Of a DNA stretch of 64,000 nucleotides, positions 16,876 through 25,318 are shown piece after piece; position 1 is the stretch's first letter; each line of letters starts with the position of its first letter. Below the pieces are notes generated by a model, which had not been told where the DNA came from, did no database searches, and saw only the letters and a list, made by a program, of their open reading frames with translations. The translations under genes and the position numbers were made by a program. This DNA is from Methyloversatilis thermotolerans (GTDB lineage: Bacteria > Pseudomonadota > Gammaproteobacteria > Burkholderiales > Rhodocyclaceae): contig NZ_KB889967.1 of assembly GCF_000372885.1 (NCBI RefSeq), forward strand, positions 1,670,655 to 1,734,654. Reading direction: 5' to 3'.

Positions 16876-18147
16876 ATGGCTGACAAGAAAGACACGATTC
16901 CGGCGACGCTGACCGACGAACAACGCCGCAAGGTGCTGCTCGGCATGGCGGCCGCTCCGGCATTGATGGTGCCGGGCGTGAGCTTCGGCAACGCGCAGTT
17001 CCCGACGGCCAAGGTCAACACGACCAAGCTCGCGGTGACCGATACCGAAGTGATCGTGGGTCAGCTTCACTCCGCCACCGGCACGATGGCGATTTCGGAA
17101 ACCGGCTCCATCCAGGCCGAACAGCTCGCGATCGACCAGATCAATGCAATGGGCGGCATCCTCGGTCGCAAGATCAAGGTGATCAAGGAAGACGGCGCGT
17201 CCGACTGGCCGACCTTCGCCGAGAAGTCCAAGAAGCTGCTGGTGAACGACCGCGTGGCCTGCGTGTTCGGCTGCTGGACCTCCGCCTCGCGCAAGGCAGT
17301 GCTGCCGGTGTTCGAAAAGGAAAACGGCCTGCTCTACTACCCGACCTTCTACGAAGGACTCGAGCAATCCAAGAACGTGATCTACACCGGCCAGGAAGCC
17401 ACCCAGCAGATCATCTGGGGCTTGGACTGGGCGGCGAAGGAAAAGAGCGCCAAGACCTACTTCCTGGTCGGCTCGGACTACATCTGGCCGCGCACCTCGA
17501 TGAAGATCGCGCGCAAGCACATCGAAACCGTGGGCAAGCTGGGCAAGGTGGTCGGCGAGGAGTACTACCCGCTGGGTCATACCAACTTCAACTCGCTCAT
17601 CAACAAGATCAAGGTGGCCAAGCCGGACGTGATCTTCGTCACCGTGGTCGGCGGTTCCAATGTCGCCTTCTACAAGCAGCTCAAGGCCGCCGGCATCACC
17701 GGCGCCAAGCAGTTCCTGCTGACGCTGTCGGTCACCGAAGACGAAATGCTGGGCGTGGGCGGTGAAAACTTCGCCGGCTTCTACTCCTCGATGAAGTACT
17801 TCCAGACGCTGGACAACCCGAACAACAAGGCATTCGTCGAAGCGTTCAAGAAGGCCTATGGCCCGAAGTCGGTCATCGGCGACGTGACCCAGGCCGGCTA
17901 CCTCGGCCCGTGGCTGTGGAAGGCCGCAGTCGAGAAGGCAGGCAGCTTCGATGTGGACAAGGTGGTCGCCGCCTCCCCCGGCATCGAACTGAAGACCGCG
18001 CCCGAAGGCTATGTGAAGGTCCATGAGAACCACCACCTGTGGTCGAAGGCCCGCATTGCCCAGGGTCAGCCGGATGGCACGTTCAAGGTGGTGGCCGAGT
18101 CCGCCGACCTGATCGAGCCGAACCCGTTCCCGAAGGGCTACCAGTAA
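16876..18147 (+). CDS. fmdD: Amide/urea ABC transporter substrate-binding protein
   Basis: A 423 aa periplasmic binding protein of the UrtA/AmiC/FmdD type, which presents urea or short-chain amides to the membrane complex. A twin-arginine-like signal is visible: RR at residues 17-18 followed by KVLLGMAAAPALMVPG. Mature motifs include VIVGQLHSATGTMAISE, LAIDQINAMGGILGRKI and FGCWTSASRKAVLPVFE, characteristic of urea/amide rather than branched-chain amino acid binders. AGGAGA lies 6 bases before the ATG. It heads an operon of permeases, ATPases, formamidase, FmdB and porin, an order close to fmdDEF-fmdABC of Methylophilus methylotrophus, hence the symbol. A hairpin just downstream may favour higher expression than the permeases. 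Confidence 0.92.
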   Translation: MADKKDTIPATLTDEQRRKVLLGMAAAPALMVPGVSFGNAQFPTAKVNTTKLAVTDTEVIVGQLHSATGTMAISETGSIQAEQLAIDQINAMGGILGRKIKVIKEDGASDWPTFAEKSKKLLVNDRVACVFGCWTSASRKAVLPVFEKENGLLYYPTFYEGLEQSKNVIYTGQEATQQIIWGLDWAAKEKSAKTYFLVGSDYIWPRTSMKIARKHIETVGKLGKVVGEEYYPLGHTNFNSLINKIKVAKPDVIFVTVVGGSNVAFYKQLKAAGITGAKQFLLTLSVTEDEMLGVGGENFAGFYSSMKYFQTLDNPNNKAFVEAFKKAYGPKSVIGDVTQAGYLGPWLWKAAVEKAGSFDVDKVVAASPGIELKTAPEGYVKVHENHHLWSKARIAQGQPDGTFKVVAESADLIEPNPFPKGYQ

Positions 18148-18155
18148 TCGGCGTG

Positions 18156-18184
18156 CCGTCCCGGCCACGCGCCGGGACGGTTTT
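18156..18184 (+). terminator. Intercistronic hairpin/attenuator after fmdD
   Basis: CCGTCCCGGC and GCCGGGACGG form a perfect ten-base stem around CACGC, followed by TTTTC. It lies between the binding-protein gene and the permease gene. Such hairpins commonly stabilise or partly terminate binding-protein transcripts. Confidence 0.65.
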
Positions 18185-18228
18185 CGCCCCCCAGATTCCT
18201 GCCTTGATTCCCCGTCTGGAGGTCCGCC

Positions 18229-19143
18229 ATGTCATTCGACGAAATCTACAACATCGCCCTCATGCAGGGCTTCGCCGGCCTGAGCCTGTTCTCGGTGCTG
18301 CTGCTCATGGGTCTCGGTCTGGCCATCATCTTCGGCCAGATGGGCGTCATCAACATGGCGCATGGCGAATTCATGACCATAGGCGCCTACACCATCTTCC
18401 TGTTCTCCAGCCTGACCGAAACCTATGCGCCGGGGCTCATGCAGGCCTATTTCCCGGTGGCCATCGTGTTCGCCTTCCTGATCGCCTTCGGCTTCGGATG
18501 GCTGACCGAATGGGCACTGATACGACATCTGTACAAACGTCCTCTCGACACGCTGCTCGCCACCTGGGGCCTGTCTCTGGGCATGCAGCAAGTGTTCCGT
18601 TCCACCTTCGGCCCGAAGGAAGTCAGCCCGACGCTGCCTGACTGGCTCATGGGGTCCTGGGCACCGTCCGAAGGTCTGGACATTCCGATCAACGGTCTGT
18701 TCGTGCTGGCACTCACGGCACTGGTGACCGGCGGCGTGCTGCTCGCGCTGTACAAGTCGCGCTGGGGTCTGCGTGTCCGCGCCACCGTCGCCAACCGCCC
18801 CATGGCCAATGCGACCGGCATCAACACCAAGCGCACCGACCGCCTCACGTTCGCCATCGGCTGCGGCATCGCCGGTGTCGCCGGCGCGGCCTTCACCACC
18901 ATAGGTTCGACCGGACCGACCTCGGGCTCGCTCTACATCGTGGATGCCTTCCTGGTCGTGACCTTCGGCGGCGCCGCATCGCTGCTCGGAACCGTTGCAT
19001 CGGCCTTCGGCATCGCACAGACGCAGTCCATCTCCGAGTTCTTCCTGACCGGCTCGATGGCCAAGGTGCTCACGCTGCTGCTCATCGTGACCATCCTGAT
19101 GATCCGCCCGCAAGGCCTCTTCGCCTCGAAGATCCGCCGCTGA
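18229..19143 (+). CDS. fmdE: Amide/urea ABC transporter permease (UrtB/LivH-type)
   Basis: A 304 aa inner-membrane permease with about eight hydrophobic segments. The EAA-like loop region GLRVRATVANRPMANATGI and the segment IFGQMGVINMAHGEF(M) are conserved in LivH/UrtB proteins. GGAGG precedes the ATG. It pairs with the UrtC-type permease downstream to form the channel for urea or short-chain amides. Confidence 0.93.
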   Translation: MSFDEIYNIALMQGFAGLSLFSVLLLMGLGLAIIFGQMGVINMAHGEFMTIGAYTIFLFSSLTETYAPGLMQAYFPVAIVFAFLIAFGFGWLTEWALIRHLYKRPLDTLLATWGLSLGMQQVFRSTFGPKEVSPTLPDWLMGSWAPSEGLDIPINGLFVLALTALVTGGVLLALYKSRWGLRVRATVANRPMANATGINTKRTDRLTFAIGCGIAGVAGAAFTTIGSTGPTSGSLYIVDAFLVVTFGGAASLLGTVASAFGIAQTQSISEFFLTGSMAKVLTLLLIVTILMIRPQGLFASKIRR

Positions 19144-19180
19144 GCGACTCGGACCGATTTCGAAACTCCCGGAGATTCAC

Positions 19181-20365
19181 ATGGACGCATTCAAGAACTG
19201 GGTCGCACGCAGCGGAATGGGGAGCATCCTCATCCTCGCGTTGCTGATCATGGTGGTATTCCCGCTGACGATGGACATCTTCCGTCTGAACCTCGTCGGC
19301 AAGTACCTGACCTACGCATTCGTCGCCGTTGGCCTGGTCATGCTGTGGGGCTATGGCGGCATTCTGAGCCTCGGCCAGGGCGTGTTCTTCGGCCTGGGCG
19401 GTTACATGATGGCCATGTTCCTGAAGCTGGAAGCTTCCGATCCGGAAGCGACCAAGATCCAGAGCACGCCGGGCATTCCCGACTTCATGGACTGGAACCA
19501 GCTCACCGAACTGCCGATCTGGTGGCAGCCCTTCCACAGCTTCAGCTTCACCGTGCTGGCGGTGGTGGCGGTGCCCATGATCCTCGCCTTCATCGTGAGC
19601 TTCGCGATGTTCAAGCGGCGCGTCGGCGGCGTGTATTTCGCCATCATCACGCAGGCCGTCGCCCTCATCCTGACCGTGCTCATCATCGGCCAGCAGGGCT
19701 ACACCGGCGGGGTGAACGGCATCACCGACCTGAAGACGCTGATGGGTTGGGACATCCGCGACGACAGCTCGAAGTACGTCCTGTACTTCGTCAATGCCGG
19801 CCTGCTGATCGGCGTCATCCTGCTGTGCCGCTGGATACAGATGTCCAAGCTGGGCACCCTGCTGCTGGCGATGCGCGACAAGGAAGACCGCGTGCGCTTC
19901 TCCGGCTACGACGTGTCGATGTTCAAGGTGTTCGCCTTCGTGCTCGCGGCCGGCATATCGGCCATCGGCGGCGCCATGTTCACGCTGCAGGTGGGCTTCA
20001 TGTCGCCGTCCTTCGTCGGCATCGTGCCGTCGATCGAAATGGTCATCTTCGCCGCGGTAGGCGGTCGCATGTCACTGGTTGGCGCGGTGTATGGCGCGCT
20101 GCTGGTGAATTTCGGCAAGACCTACTTCTCCGAAAGCGCGCCCGACCTGTGGCTGTTCCTGATGGCCGCCCTGTTCATCGGTGTGGTGCTCGCCTTCCCC
20201 AACGGTCTGGCCGGCCTGTACGAAAGCCACGTCAAGCCCTGGCTGTCGCGGCGCAAGTCATCGCCCCCGGCGCCGTCGATGGAAGCGCCCGCGTCAAGCG
20301 CTCACACCCCCAAGACCGCACCGGAATCCTCGCTGCCCAAGGGCGTGCAGGGACAGTCCGCCTGA
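19181..20365 (+). CDS. fmdF: Amide/urea ABC transporter permease (UrtC/LivM-type)
   Basis: A 394 aa permease with about ten hydrophobic segments. LSLGQGVFFGLGGYMMAMFLK, GQQGYTGGVNGITDL and the loop LLLAMRDKEDRVRFSGYDVSMFKVFAFVLAAG are LivM/UrtC hallmarks. A Pro/Ser-rich cytoplasmic tail of about 40 residues ends the protein. CGGAGA precedes the ATG. Co-transcribed with fmdE (37-base gap) and the ATPase genes. Confidence 0.93.
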   Translation: MDAFKNWVARSGMGSILILALLIMVVFPLTMDIFRLNLVGKYLTYAFVAVGLVMLWGYGGILSLGQGVFFGLGGYMMAMFLKLEASDPEATKIQSTPGIPDFMDWNQLTELPIWWQPFHSFSFTVLAVVAVPMILAFIVSFAMFKRRVGGVYFAIITQAVALILTVLIIGQQGYTGGVNGITDLKTLMGWDIRDDSSKYVLYFVNAGLLIGVILLCRWIQMSKLGTLLLAMRDKEDRVRFSGYDVSMFKVFAFVLAAGISAIGGAMFTLQVGFMSPSFVGIVPSIEMVIFAAVGGRMSLVGAVYGALLVNFGKTYFSESAPDLWLFLMAALFIGVVLAFPNGLAGLYESHVKPWLSRRKSSPPAPSMEAPASSAHTPKTAPESSLPKGVQGQSA

Positions 20366-20390
20366 GTGACCGACAAGACCGGAGAACGAC

Positions 20391-21134
20391 ATGAGCAATA
20401 CAGATTTCGTACTGGCGATCGAGGACCTCACCGTGTCCTTCGACGGGTTCAAGGCGATCGACAACCTGACGCTCTATGTGGATCGCGGCGAGCTGCGCGT
20501 GATCATCGGCCCGAATGGCGCCGGCAAGACCACGCTGCTCGACCTGATCTGCGGCAAGACCAAGGCGAGCGGCGGCAGCATCAAGTTCAAGAACCAGGAA
20601 ATGACCAAGCTGGCAGAACACAAGATCGTGCGAGCCGGCGTGGGACGCAAGTTCCAGACCCCGTCGATCTACGAAAACCTGTCGGTGTTCAAGAACCTCG
20701 AGGTGTCCTTCCCGAGCGGGCGCAGTGTGCTGGGCGCCCTGGGCTTCCGCTGCACCGACGAGGTGAAGGAGCGGGTGCAGTCGGTGGCGTCCGAAATCGG
20801 TCTGGCAGACGCGCTCGACATGGAAGCCGGCCTGCTGTCGCACGGCCAGAAGCAGTGGCTGGAGATCGGCATGCTGCTGATGCAGGAGCCGGAGCTGCTG
20901 ATGCTGGACGAGCCGATCGCCGGCATGAGCGTGCGCGAACGCGAACTGACGGCAGACCTGCTGCAACGCATCTGCAAGGGCCGCTCGGTGATCGTGATCG
21001 AGCACGACATGGATTTCGTCAAGCGCATCGCCCACAAGGTCACCGTCATGCACCAGGGAAAGATCCTCGCCGAAGGATCGATGGAAAAGGTGCAGGCCGA
21101 CCCGAAGGTGATCGACGTCTACCTGGGTCATTGA
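20391..21134 (+). CDS. urtD: Amide/urea ABC transporter ATP-binding protein UrtD-type
   Basis: A 247 aa cytoplasmic ATPase: Walker A GPNGAGKTT, signature region LSHGQKQWLEIGMLL, Walker B LLMLDEPIAGMS and switch histidine IEHDMDF. The LSHGQ signature and the GMSVRE segment are typical of UrtD/LivG-type subunits of urea and amide importers. CGGAGA precedes the ATG. Confidence 0.93.
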   Translation: MSNTDFVLAIEDLTVSFDGFKAIDNLTLYVDRGELRVIIGPNGAGKTTLLDLICGKTKASGGSIKFKNQEMTKLAEHKIVRAGVGRKFQTPSIYENLSVFKNLEVSFPSGRSVLGALGFRCTDEVKERVQSVASEIGLADALDMEAGLLSHGQKQWLEIGMLLMQEPELLMLDEPIAGMSVRERELTADLLQRICKGRSVIVIEHDMDFVKRIAHKVTVMHQGKILAEGSMEKVQADPKVIDVYLGH

Positions 21135-21150
21135 ACGGACCACCGAGACG

Positions 21151-21164
21151 GGTCCGCGGACCCG
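21151..21164 (+). other. Intercistronic palindrome between the two ATPase genes
   Basis: GGGTCCGCGGACCC is a perfect 14-base palindrome in the 51-base gap before urtE. No T tract follows, so it is not a terminator; it may stabilise the transcript or mean nothing. Confidence 0.35.
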
Positions 21165-21185
21165 CTTAACGCAAAGGACATCATC

Positions 21186-21875
21186 ATGCTCAACGTCACG
21201 GACCTTCACGTCGCCTACGGCCAGAGCGAAGCGCTGCACGGCATTTCCTTCGAGGCGAACAAGAACGAGACGGTCGCCATCATGGGTCGCAACGGCATGG
21301 GAAAGACCACGCTGTTCAAGTCCCTGATCGGCATCCTGCCGCTGAAGAGCGGCAGCATCCAGGTCGCCGGCAACGACGTGCACAAGGACGAAAGCTTCAA
21401 GCGCGTGGCCAAGGGCATCGCCTATGTGCCGCAGGGCCGGATGATCTTCCCCACCCTCACGGTGCAGGAAAACATCGAGACCGGGCTGGAGAACGCCAGG
21501 GTCAAGAAGGTGCCGGAAGAGATCTACGCGCTGTTCCCTGTGCTGTGGGACATGCGCCGCCGCAAGGGCGGCAACCTGTCCGGCGGGCAGCAGCAGCAGC
21601 TCGCCATCGCGCGTGCGCTGGTAACCGATCCCAAGGTGCTGCTGCTGGATGAGCCGACCGAAGGCATACAGCCCTCGATCATCAAGGACATCGCGAAGGC
21701 GCTGAACGAAATCCGCAAGCTGCGGGAAATCACCATCGTCGTGTCGGAACAGGTGCTGAGTTTCGCGATGGACGTGGCCGATCGCCTGTTCGTCATCGAA
21801 GGCGGCCGCCTGGTGCATGAAAGCACGCGCGCAGAGACGGACACCGCGCGCATCAAGCAGTTCCTGTCCGTCTGA
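21186..21875 (+). CDS. urtE: Amide/urea ABC transporter ATP-binding protein UrtE-type
   Basis: A 229 aa ATPase with Walker A GRNGMGKTT, signature LSGGQQQQLAIARAL, Walker B LLLDEPTEGIQPSI and switch VSEQ. The GMGKTT and EGIQPSI variants are characteristic of UrtE. AAAGGA lies upstream of the ATG. With UrtD it powers the FmdD/E/F import complex. Confidence 0.93.
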   Translation: MLNVTDLHVAYGQSEALHGISFEANKNETVAIMGRNGMGKTTLFKSLIGILPLKSGSIQVAGNDVHKDESFKRVAKGIAYVPQGRMIFPTLTVQENIETGLENARVKKVPEEIYALFPVLWDMRRRKGGNLSGGQQQQLAIARALVTDPKVLLLDEPTEGIQPSIIKDIAKALNEIRKLREITIVVSEQVLSFAMDVADRLFVIEGGRLVHESTRAETDTARIKQFLSV

Positions 21876-21924
21876 TCCACCCCTCATCGCCCACAAACAG
21901 CCCCTTCCATCCAAGGAGATGAAC

Positions 21925-23157
21925 ATGGCAGAGACCCTGATCAAGGTCGACCTGAAGCAGTCGCCCTACGAGAACGACATGGTCCACAACCGCTGGCACC
22001 CGGACATTCCCATCGTGGTCTGGGTGAAGCCGGGTGACGATTTCAAGATCGAAACCTATGACTGGACCGGCGGCTACATCCAGAACAACGACAGTGCGGA
22101 TGATGTGCGCGACGTCGATCTGACGACGGTGCACTTCCTGTCCGGCCCGATCGGCGTCGAAGGCTGCGAGCCGGGCGACCTGCTGGTGGTCGACATCCTG
22201 GACATCGGCGCCAAGGAAGACAGTCTGTGGGGCTTCAACGGCTTCTTTTCGAAGAAGAACGGTGGCGGCTTCCTGACCGACCATTTCCCGCTGGCGCAGA
22301 AGTCGATCTGGGACATCAAGGGCATGTTCACCGAGTCACGCCACGTGCCCGGCGTGAAGTACGCCGGTCTCATCCACCCCGGGCTCATTGGCTGCCTGCC
22401 GGATCCCAAGCTGCTCGAGGAATGGAACAAGCGCGAAATCGACTTCATCAACACCGACCCGGAACGCGTGCCGCCGCTGGGCTGCCCGCCGTGCGCACCG
22501 ACCGCCCACATGGGCCGCCTGCAGGGTGAAGCGCGCGACAAGGCCGCGATGGAAGGTGCGCGCACGGTGCCGCCGCGCGAACACGGCGGCAACTGCGACA
22601 TCAAGGACCTGTCGCGCGGCTCGCGCATCTACTTCCCGGTCTATGTGAAGGGCGGCGGCCTGTCCATGGGCGACCTGCACTTCTCGCAGGGCGACGGTGA
22701 AATCACCTTCTGCGGCGCCATCGAAATGGCCGGCTGGCTGCACCTGCGCGTGAACATCATCAAGGACGGCATGAAGAAGTACGGCGTGAAGAACCCGATC
22801 TTCAAGCCCAGCCCGATCACGCCCAAGTACGACGACTACCTCATCTTCGAGGGCATTTCGGTCGACGAGCAGGGCAAGCAGCACTATCTGGATGTGCATG
22901 TGGCCTACCGCCAGGCCTGCCTCAATGCGATCGAATACCTGAAGAAGTTCGGCTACTCGGGTGCTCAGGCCTACTCCATCCTGGGTACCGCTCCGGTACA
23001 GGGCCATATCAGCGGCGTGGTCGACATCCCGAACGCATGCGCGACGCTGTGGCTGCCGACCGACATTTTCGACTTCGACATCATGCCGACCGAAGCCGGT
23101 CCGCAGAAGTTCATCGACGGCAGCATCCAGATGCCGATCTCCGAAGACGTGGTCTGA
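21925..23157 (+). CDS. fmdA: Formamidase (acetamidase/formamidase family)
   Basis: FmdA hydrolyses formamide to formate and ammonia in the cytoplasm. The 410 aa protein begins MAETLIKVDLKQSPYENDMV as in the methylotroph enzyme. Family motifs include the GDLLVVDILDIG strand, LGCPPCAPTAHMGRL, and YVKGGGLSMGDLHFSQGDGE followed by ITFCGAIEM. Two ATGs lie 6 bases apart; AAGGAG ends directly against the first (21919) but is 6 bases from the second, so I use 21925. It follows the importer genes and precedes fmdB and fmdC, so uptake and hydrolysis are in one transcription unit. Products would supply nitrogen and C1 (formate) units. Confidence 0.95.
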   Translation: MAETLIKVDLKQSPYENDMVHNRWHPDIPIVVWVKPGDDFKIETYDWTGGYIQNNDSADDVRDVDLTTVHFLSGPIGVEGCEPGDLLVVDILDIGAKEDSLWGFNGFFSKKNGGGFLTDHFPLAQKSIWDIKGMFTESRHVPGVKYAGLIHPGLIGCLPDPKLLEEWNKREIDFINTDPERVPPLGCPPCAPTAHMGRLQGEARDKAAMEGARTVPPREHGGNCDIKDLSRGSRIYFPVYVKGGGLSMGDLHFSQGDGEITFCGAIEMAGWLHLRVNIIKDGMKKYGVKNPIFKPSPITPKYDDYLIFEGISVDEQGKQHYLDVHVAYRQACLNAIEYLKKFGYSGAQAYSILGTAPVQGHISGVVDIPNACATLWLPTDIFDFDIMPTEAGPQKFIDGSIQMPISEDVV

Positions 23158-23167
23158 GGACGCTGCC

Positions 23168-23500
23168 ATGCCGACCTACGACTATCAGTGCGAGGCGCAT
23201 GGCAGCTTTTCCGCGCTGCGCAGCATCGCGCAGCGGGATGCGCCCTGCCTCTGCCCCGAATGCGGCACGCCCGCCTCGCGCGTGCTGATCGCGGCGCCCT
23301 CGTTCGCCGACATGCCCGGCCAGCTCCGGCAGGCGCATGCCACGAACGAGCGGTCGCGACACGAACCCAGGCTCGCCAGCCGCACGCACGGACCGGGATG
23401 TTCGTGCTGCAGCGGCGGCAAGACGAACAAGACCACCGCGGTCGGTCGGGATGGCTCCAAGGCCTTCCCGACCAAGCGCCCCTGGATGATCAGTCACTGA
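23168..23500 (+). CDS. fmdB: FmdB-family zinc-ribbon protein
   Basis: A 110 aa protein starting MPTYDYQCEAHG with a CxxC pair (CLCPECGTP), the FmdB/CxxC zinc-ribbon. A second cysteine cluster (GCSCCSGG) lies near residue 78. FmdB was proposed as a regulator of the formamidase genes in Methylophilus; the mechanism is not established. It follows fmdA by 10 bases. Confidence 0.88.
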   Translation: MPTYDYQCEAHGSFSALRSIAQRDAPCLCPECGTPASRVLIAAPSFADMPGQLRQAHATNERSRHEPRLASRTHGPGCSCCSGGKTNKTTAVGRDGSKAFPTKRPWMISH

Positions 23501-23578
23501 CTCCAGGCAACGGCCCAGCCCCCGATCAACAGCCCCTGAAATCGCTTTCGTACCTCAACAACCCGGGAGTCCCGCATC

Positions 23579-24733
23579 ATGAAAAACATATCCAATACCC
23601 GTTCCGCTTCGGCCCTGCCGCGCCTGGGCGCGCTGGCCGTCGCCCTGGCTGCCTGCGGCAGCGCGCAGGCCGGCGTCACCGTGGCCGGTCCCGGTGAAAG
23701 CTATCTGTCGCTGAGCATGTGGGCGCGCAGTTCCTACACCAGCCAGAAAGATGCGGCTCCGGACGGCTCCCGTTCGAGCGACTTCACGCTGGATTCGGTC
23801 CGTATCATCACCAGCGGCAAGATCACCAAGAACATCGGCGGCATGATCAACTTCGAAAAGAAGAGCGACGACTCGATGCAGGTGATCGATGCGGTGGCCC
23901 AGTTCGAACTGGCCGACGGCATCAATCTGTGGTTCGGCCGCATGCTGCCGCCGACCGACCGCGCCAACCTGGCCGGCCCCTATTTCGCCAATGTGTGGGA
24001 ATACCCCGGCGTGTCCCAGTATCCGGCGCGCAACGTCGGCCGCGATGACGGTGCGCTGCTGTGGGGCAATGTGGCCGGCGGCAAGCTGCTGTACGCAGTC
24101 GGTGCCTATCAGGGCAAGAACCGCGCCTCCGGCCTGTCCAACGATGGCGACGAACCGCTGTATGCCGGCCGCCTCGCCTACAGCTTCCTCGATCCGGAAC
24201 TGGGTTACTACGGCACCAACAGCTATTTCGGCCAGAAGGAAGTGTTCACCGTCGGCGCCGCCTACCAGTTCCAGAAGGACGGCGTGGGCACCGCGCTGAC
24301 CAAGGGTGATTACCGCGCCTGGAACATCGATGCGCTGTTCGAAACCAAGCTGGCCGGCGGCGGCGTGCTGACCGCCGAGGGCGCCTACTACGACTACGAC
24401 ACCGATGGCATCACCGACGCCACCTCGGCGCAATGTACCGCGGCCAGCCTGAGCAACAACTGCGGCGGCGCCACTCAGGGTGACGCCTATCTGGCGACGC
24501 TGGCCTATCTGATCCCCACACAGGTGGGCATCGGCAAGTTCCAGCCCTATGTGCGCTACCAGAAATTCGACGCTGACGACTCGGCCAACAACAGCTTCAA
24601 GCAGTGGGACTTCGGCGTCACCTATGTCATGGCCGGCCACAACGCGCGCGTCACCGCGGTGTACTCCGACATCGAGAACAGCACCGTTGCAGATACCGAC
24701 AAGTTCATCGTCGGTGTGCAGCTCATGTACTGA
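23579..24733 (+). CDS. fmdC: Outer-membrane porin of the formamidase cluster
   Basis: A 384 aa beta-barrel protein. A signal peptide is visible (residues about 1-33, ending ACGSAQA|GVTV). The mature part alternates aromatic and glycine-rich strands and ends with the barrel-closing strand KFIVGVQLMY, an aromatic C-terminus as in outer-membrane proteins. VIDAVAQFELADGINLWFGRMLPPTDRANL marks the phosphate/amide-selective porin type. It is the last gene of the amide unit and ends at a strong terminator, matching FmdC of Methylophilus. It probably admits short-chain amides across the outer membrane. Confidence 0.9.
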   Translation: MKNISNTRSASALPRLGALAVALAACGSAQAGVTVAGPGESYLSLSMWARSSYTSQKDAAPDGSRSSDFTLDSVRIITSGKITKNIGGMINFEKKSDDSMQVIDAVAQFELADGINLWFGRMLPPTDRANLAGPYFANVWEYPGVSQYPARNVGRDDGALLWGNVAGGKLLYAVGAYQGKNRASGLSNDGDEPLYAGRLAYSFLDPELGYYGTNSYFGQKEVFTVGAAYQFQKDGVGTALTKGDYRAWNIDALFETKLAGGGVLTAEGAYYDYDTDGITDATSAQCTAASLSNNCGGATQGDAYLATLAYLIPTQVGIGKFQPYVRYQKFDADDSANNSFKQWDFGVTYVMAGHNARVTAVYSDIENSTVADTDKFIVGVQLMY

Positions 24734-24776
24734 TCCACGCCGTCCCGGTGGGCAGGACATCGGGACAGCGTTTTTC

Positions 24777-24803
24777 AGGGCACGCCTCCGGGCGTGCCCT
24801 TTT
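24777..24803 (+). terminator. Rho-independent terminator of the amide operon
   Basis: AGGGCACGCC-TCC-GGGCGTGCCCT followed by T tract; lies 44 bases after the fmdC stop codon. Confidence 0.9.
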
Positions 24804-24842
24804 TTGTTCACATCGGCACGCCTCGCTGCAGCGCTCCAGCGC

Positions 24843-24871
24843 TTGAGTGTTTATCAAAAAGAAACTAATAT
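24843..24871 (+). promoter_or_regulatory. Predicted sigma-70 promoter of gdx
   Basis: TTGAGT, 17-base spacer, TAATAT. The start of transcription would be near 24878, leaving about 20 untranslated bases, so there is no room for a riboswitch. Confidence 0.6.
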
Positions 24872-24898
24872 TCACCCAAAGAAACCCCCGTCCGTTCC

Positions 24899-25216
24899 AT
24901 GCCCTGGATACTGCTCGTGATCGCCGGCCTGCTCGAAGTGGCCTGGGCGATCGGATTGAAGCAAAGTGAAGGTTTCACCCGTCTGTGGCCTTCGCTGTTC
25001 ACCGCCGCCGCCATCGCCGCCAGCGTCTGGCTTCTTGGCCAGGCCACACGAAGCCTGCCGGTGGGCACCGCCTACGCCGTATGGACCGGCATAGGCGCGG
25101 TCGGCTCGGTCATCGTCGGCATCCTGTTCTATCACGAGCCCGCGACGCTGTGGCGCCTGCTCTGCCTGATGCTCATCATTGCCGGCATCGTCGGGCTGAA
25201 GTTCGCGTCCGGCTGA
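24899..25216 (+). CDS. gdx: Guanidinium exporter of the SMR family (SugE/Gdx)
   Basis: A 105 aa protein with four membrane helices, very close to E. coli Sug[18 protein letters not shown] with the essential Glu13, then [20 protein letters not shown]. SugE-type SMR proteins are now known as proton-coupled guanidinium exporters (Gdx), also extruding some quaternary ammonium compounds. It has its own promoter after the fmdC terminator. Being next to an amide/urea operon is suggestive, since guanidine, urea and amides share nitrogen metabolism. I found no guanidine riboswitch in the short upstream gap. Confidence 0.93.
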   Translation: MPWILLVIAGLLEVAWAIGLKQSEGFTRLWPSLFTAAAIAASVWLLGQATRSLPVGTAYAVWTGIGAVGSVIVGILFYHEPATLWRLLCLMLIIAGIVGLKFASG

Positions 25217-25318
25217 ATACCCTCGGCGTACTTGTGCCGTCCGGCTGCAATCGGCGAAAATCGTCGGTTCAACATTCAACAGCCGCGCATTTCACGCGCG
25301 CCGAGACAGGTTCCAGTC

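Noticed and set aside
24804-24898. Guanidine riboswitch before gdx
   Set aside because: No paired ACGR hairpin loops or ykkC core visible, and the predicted promoter leaves only about 20 bases of leader.
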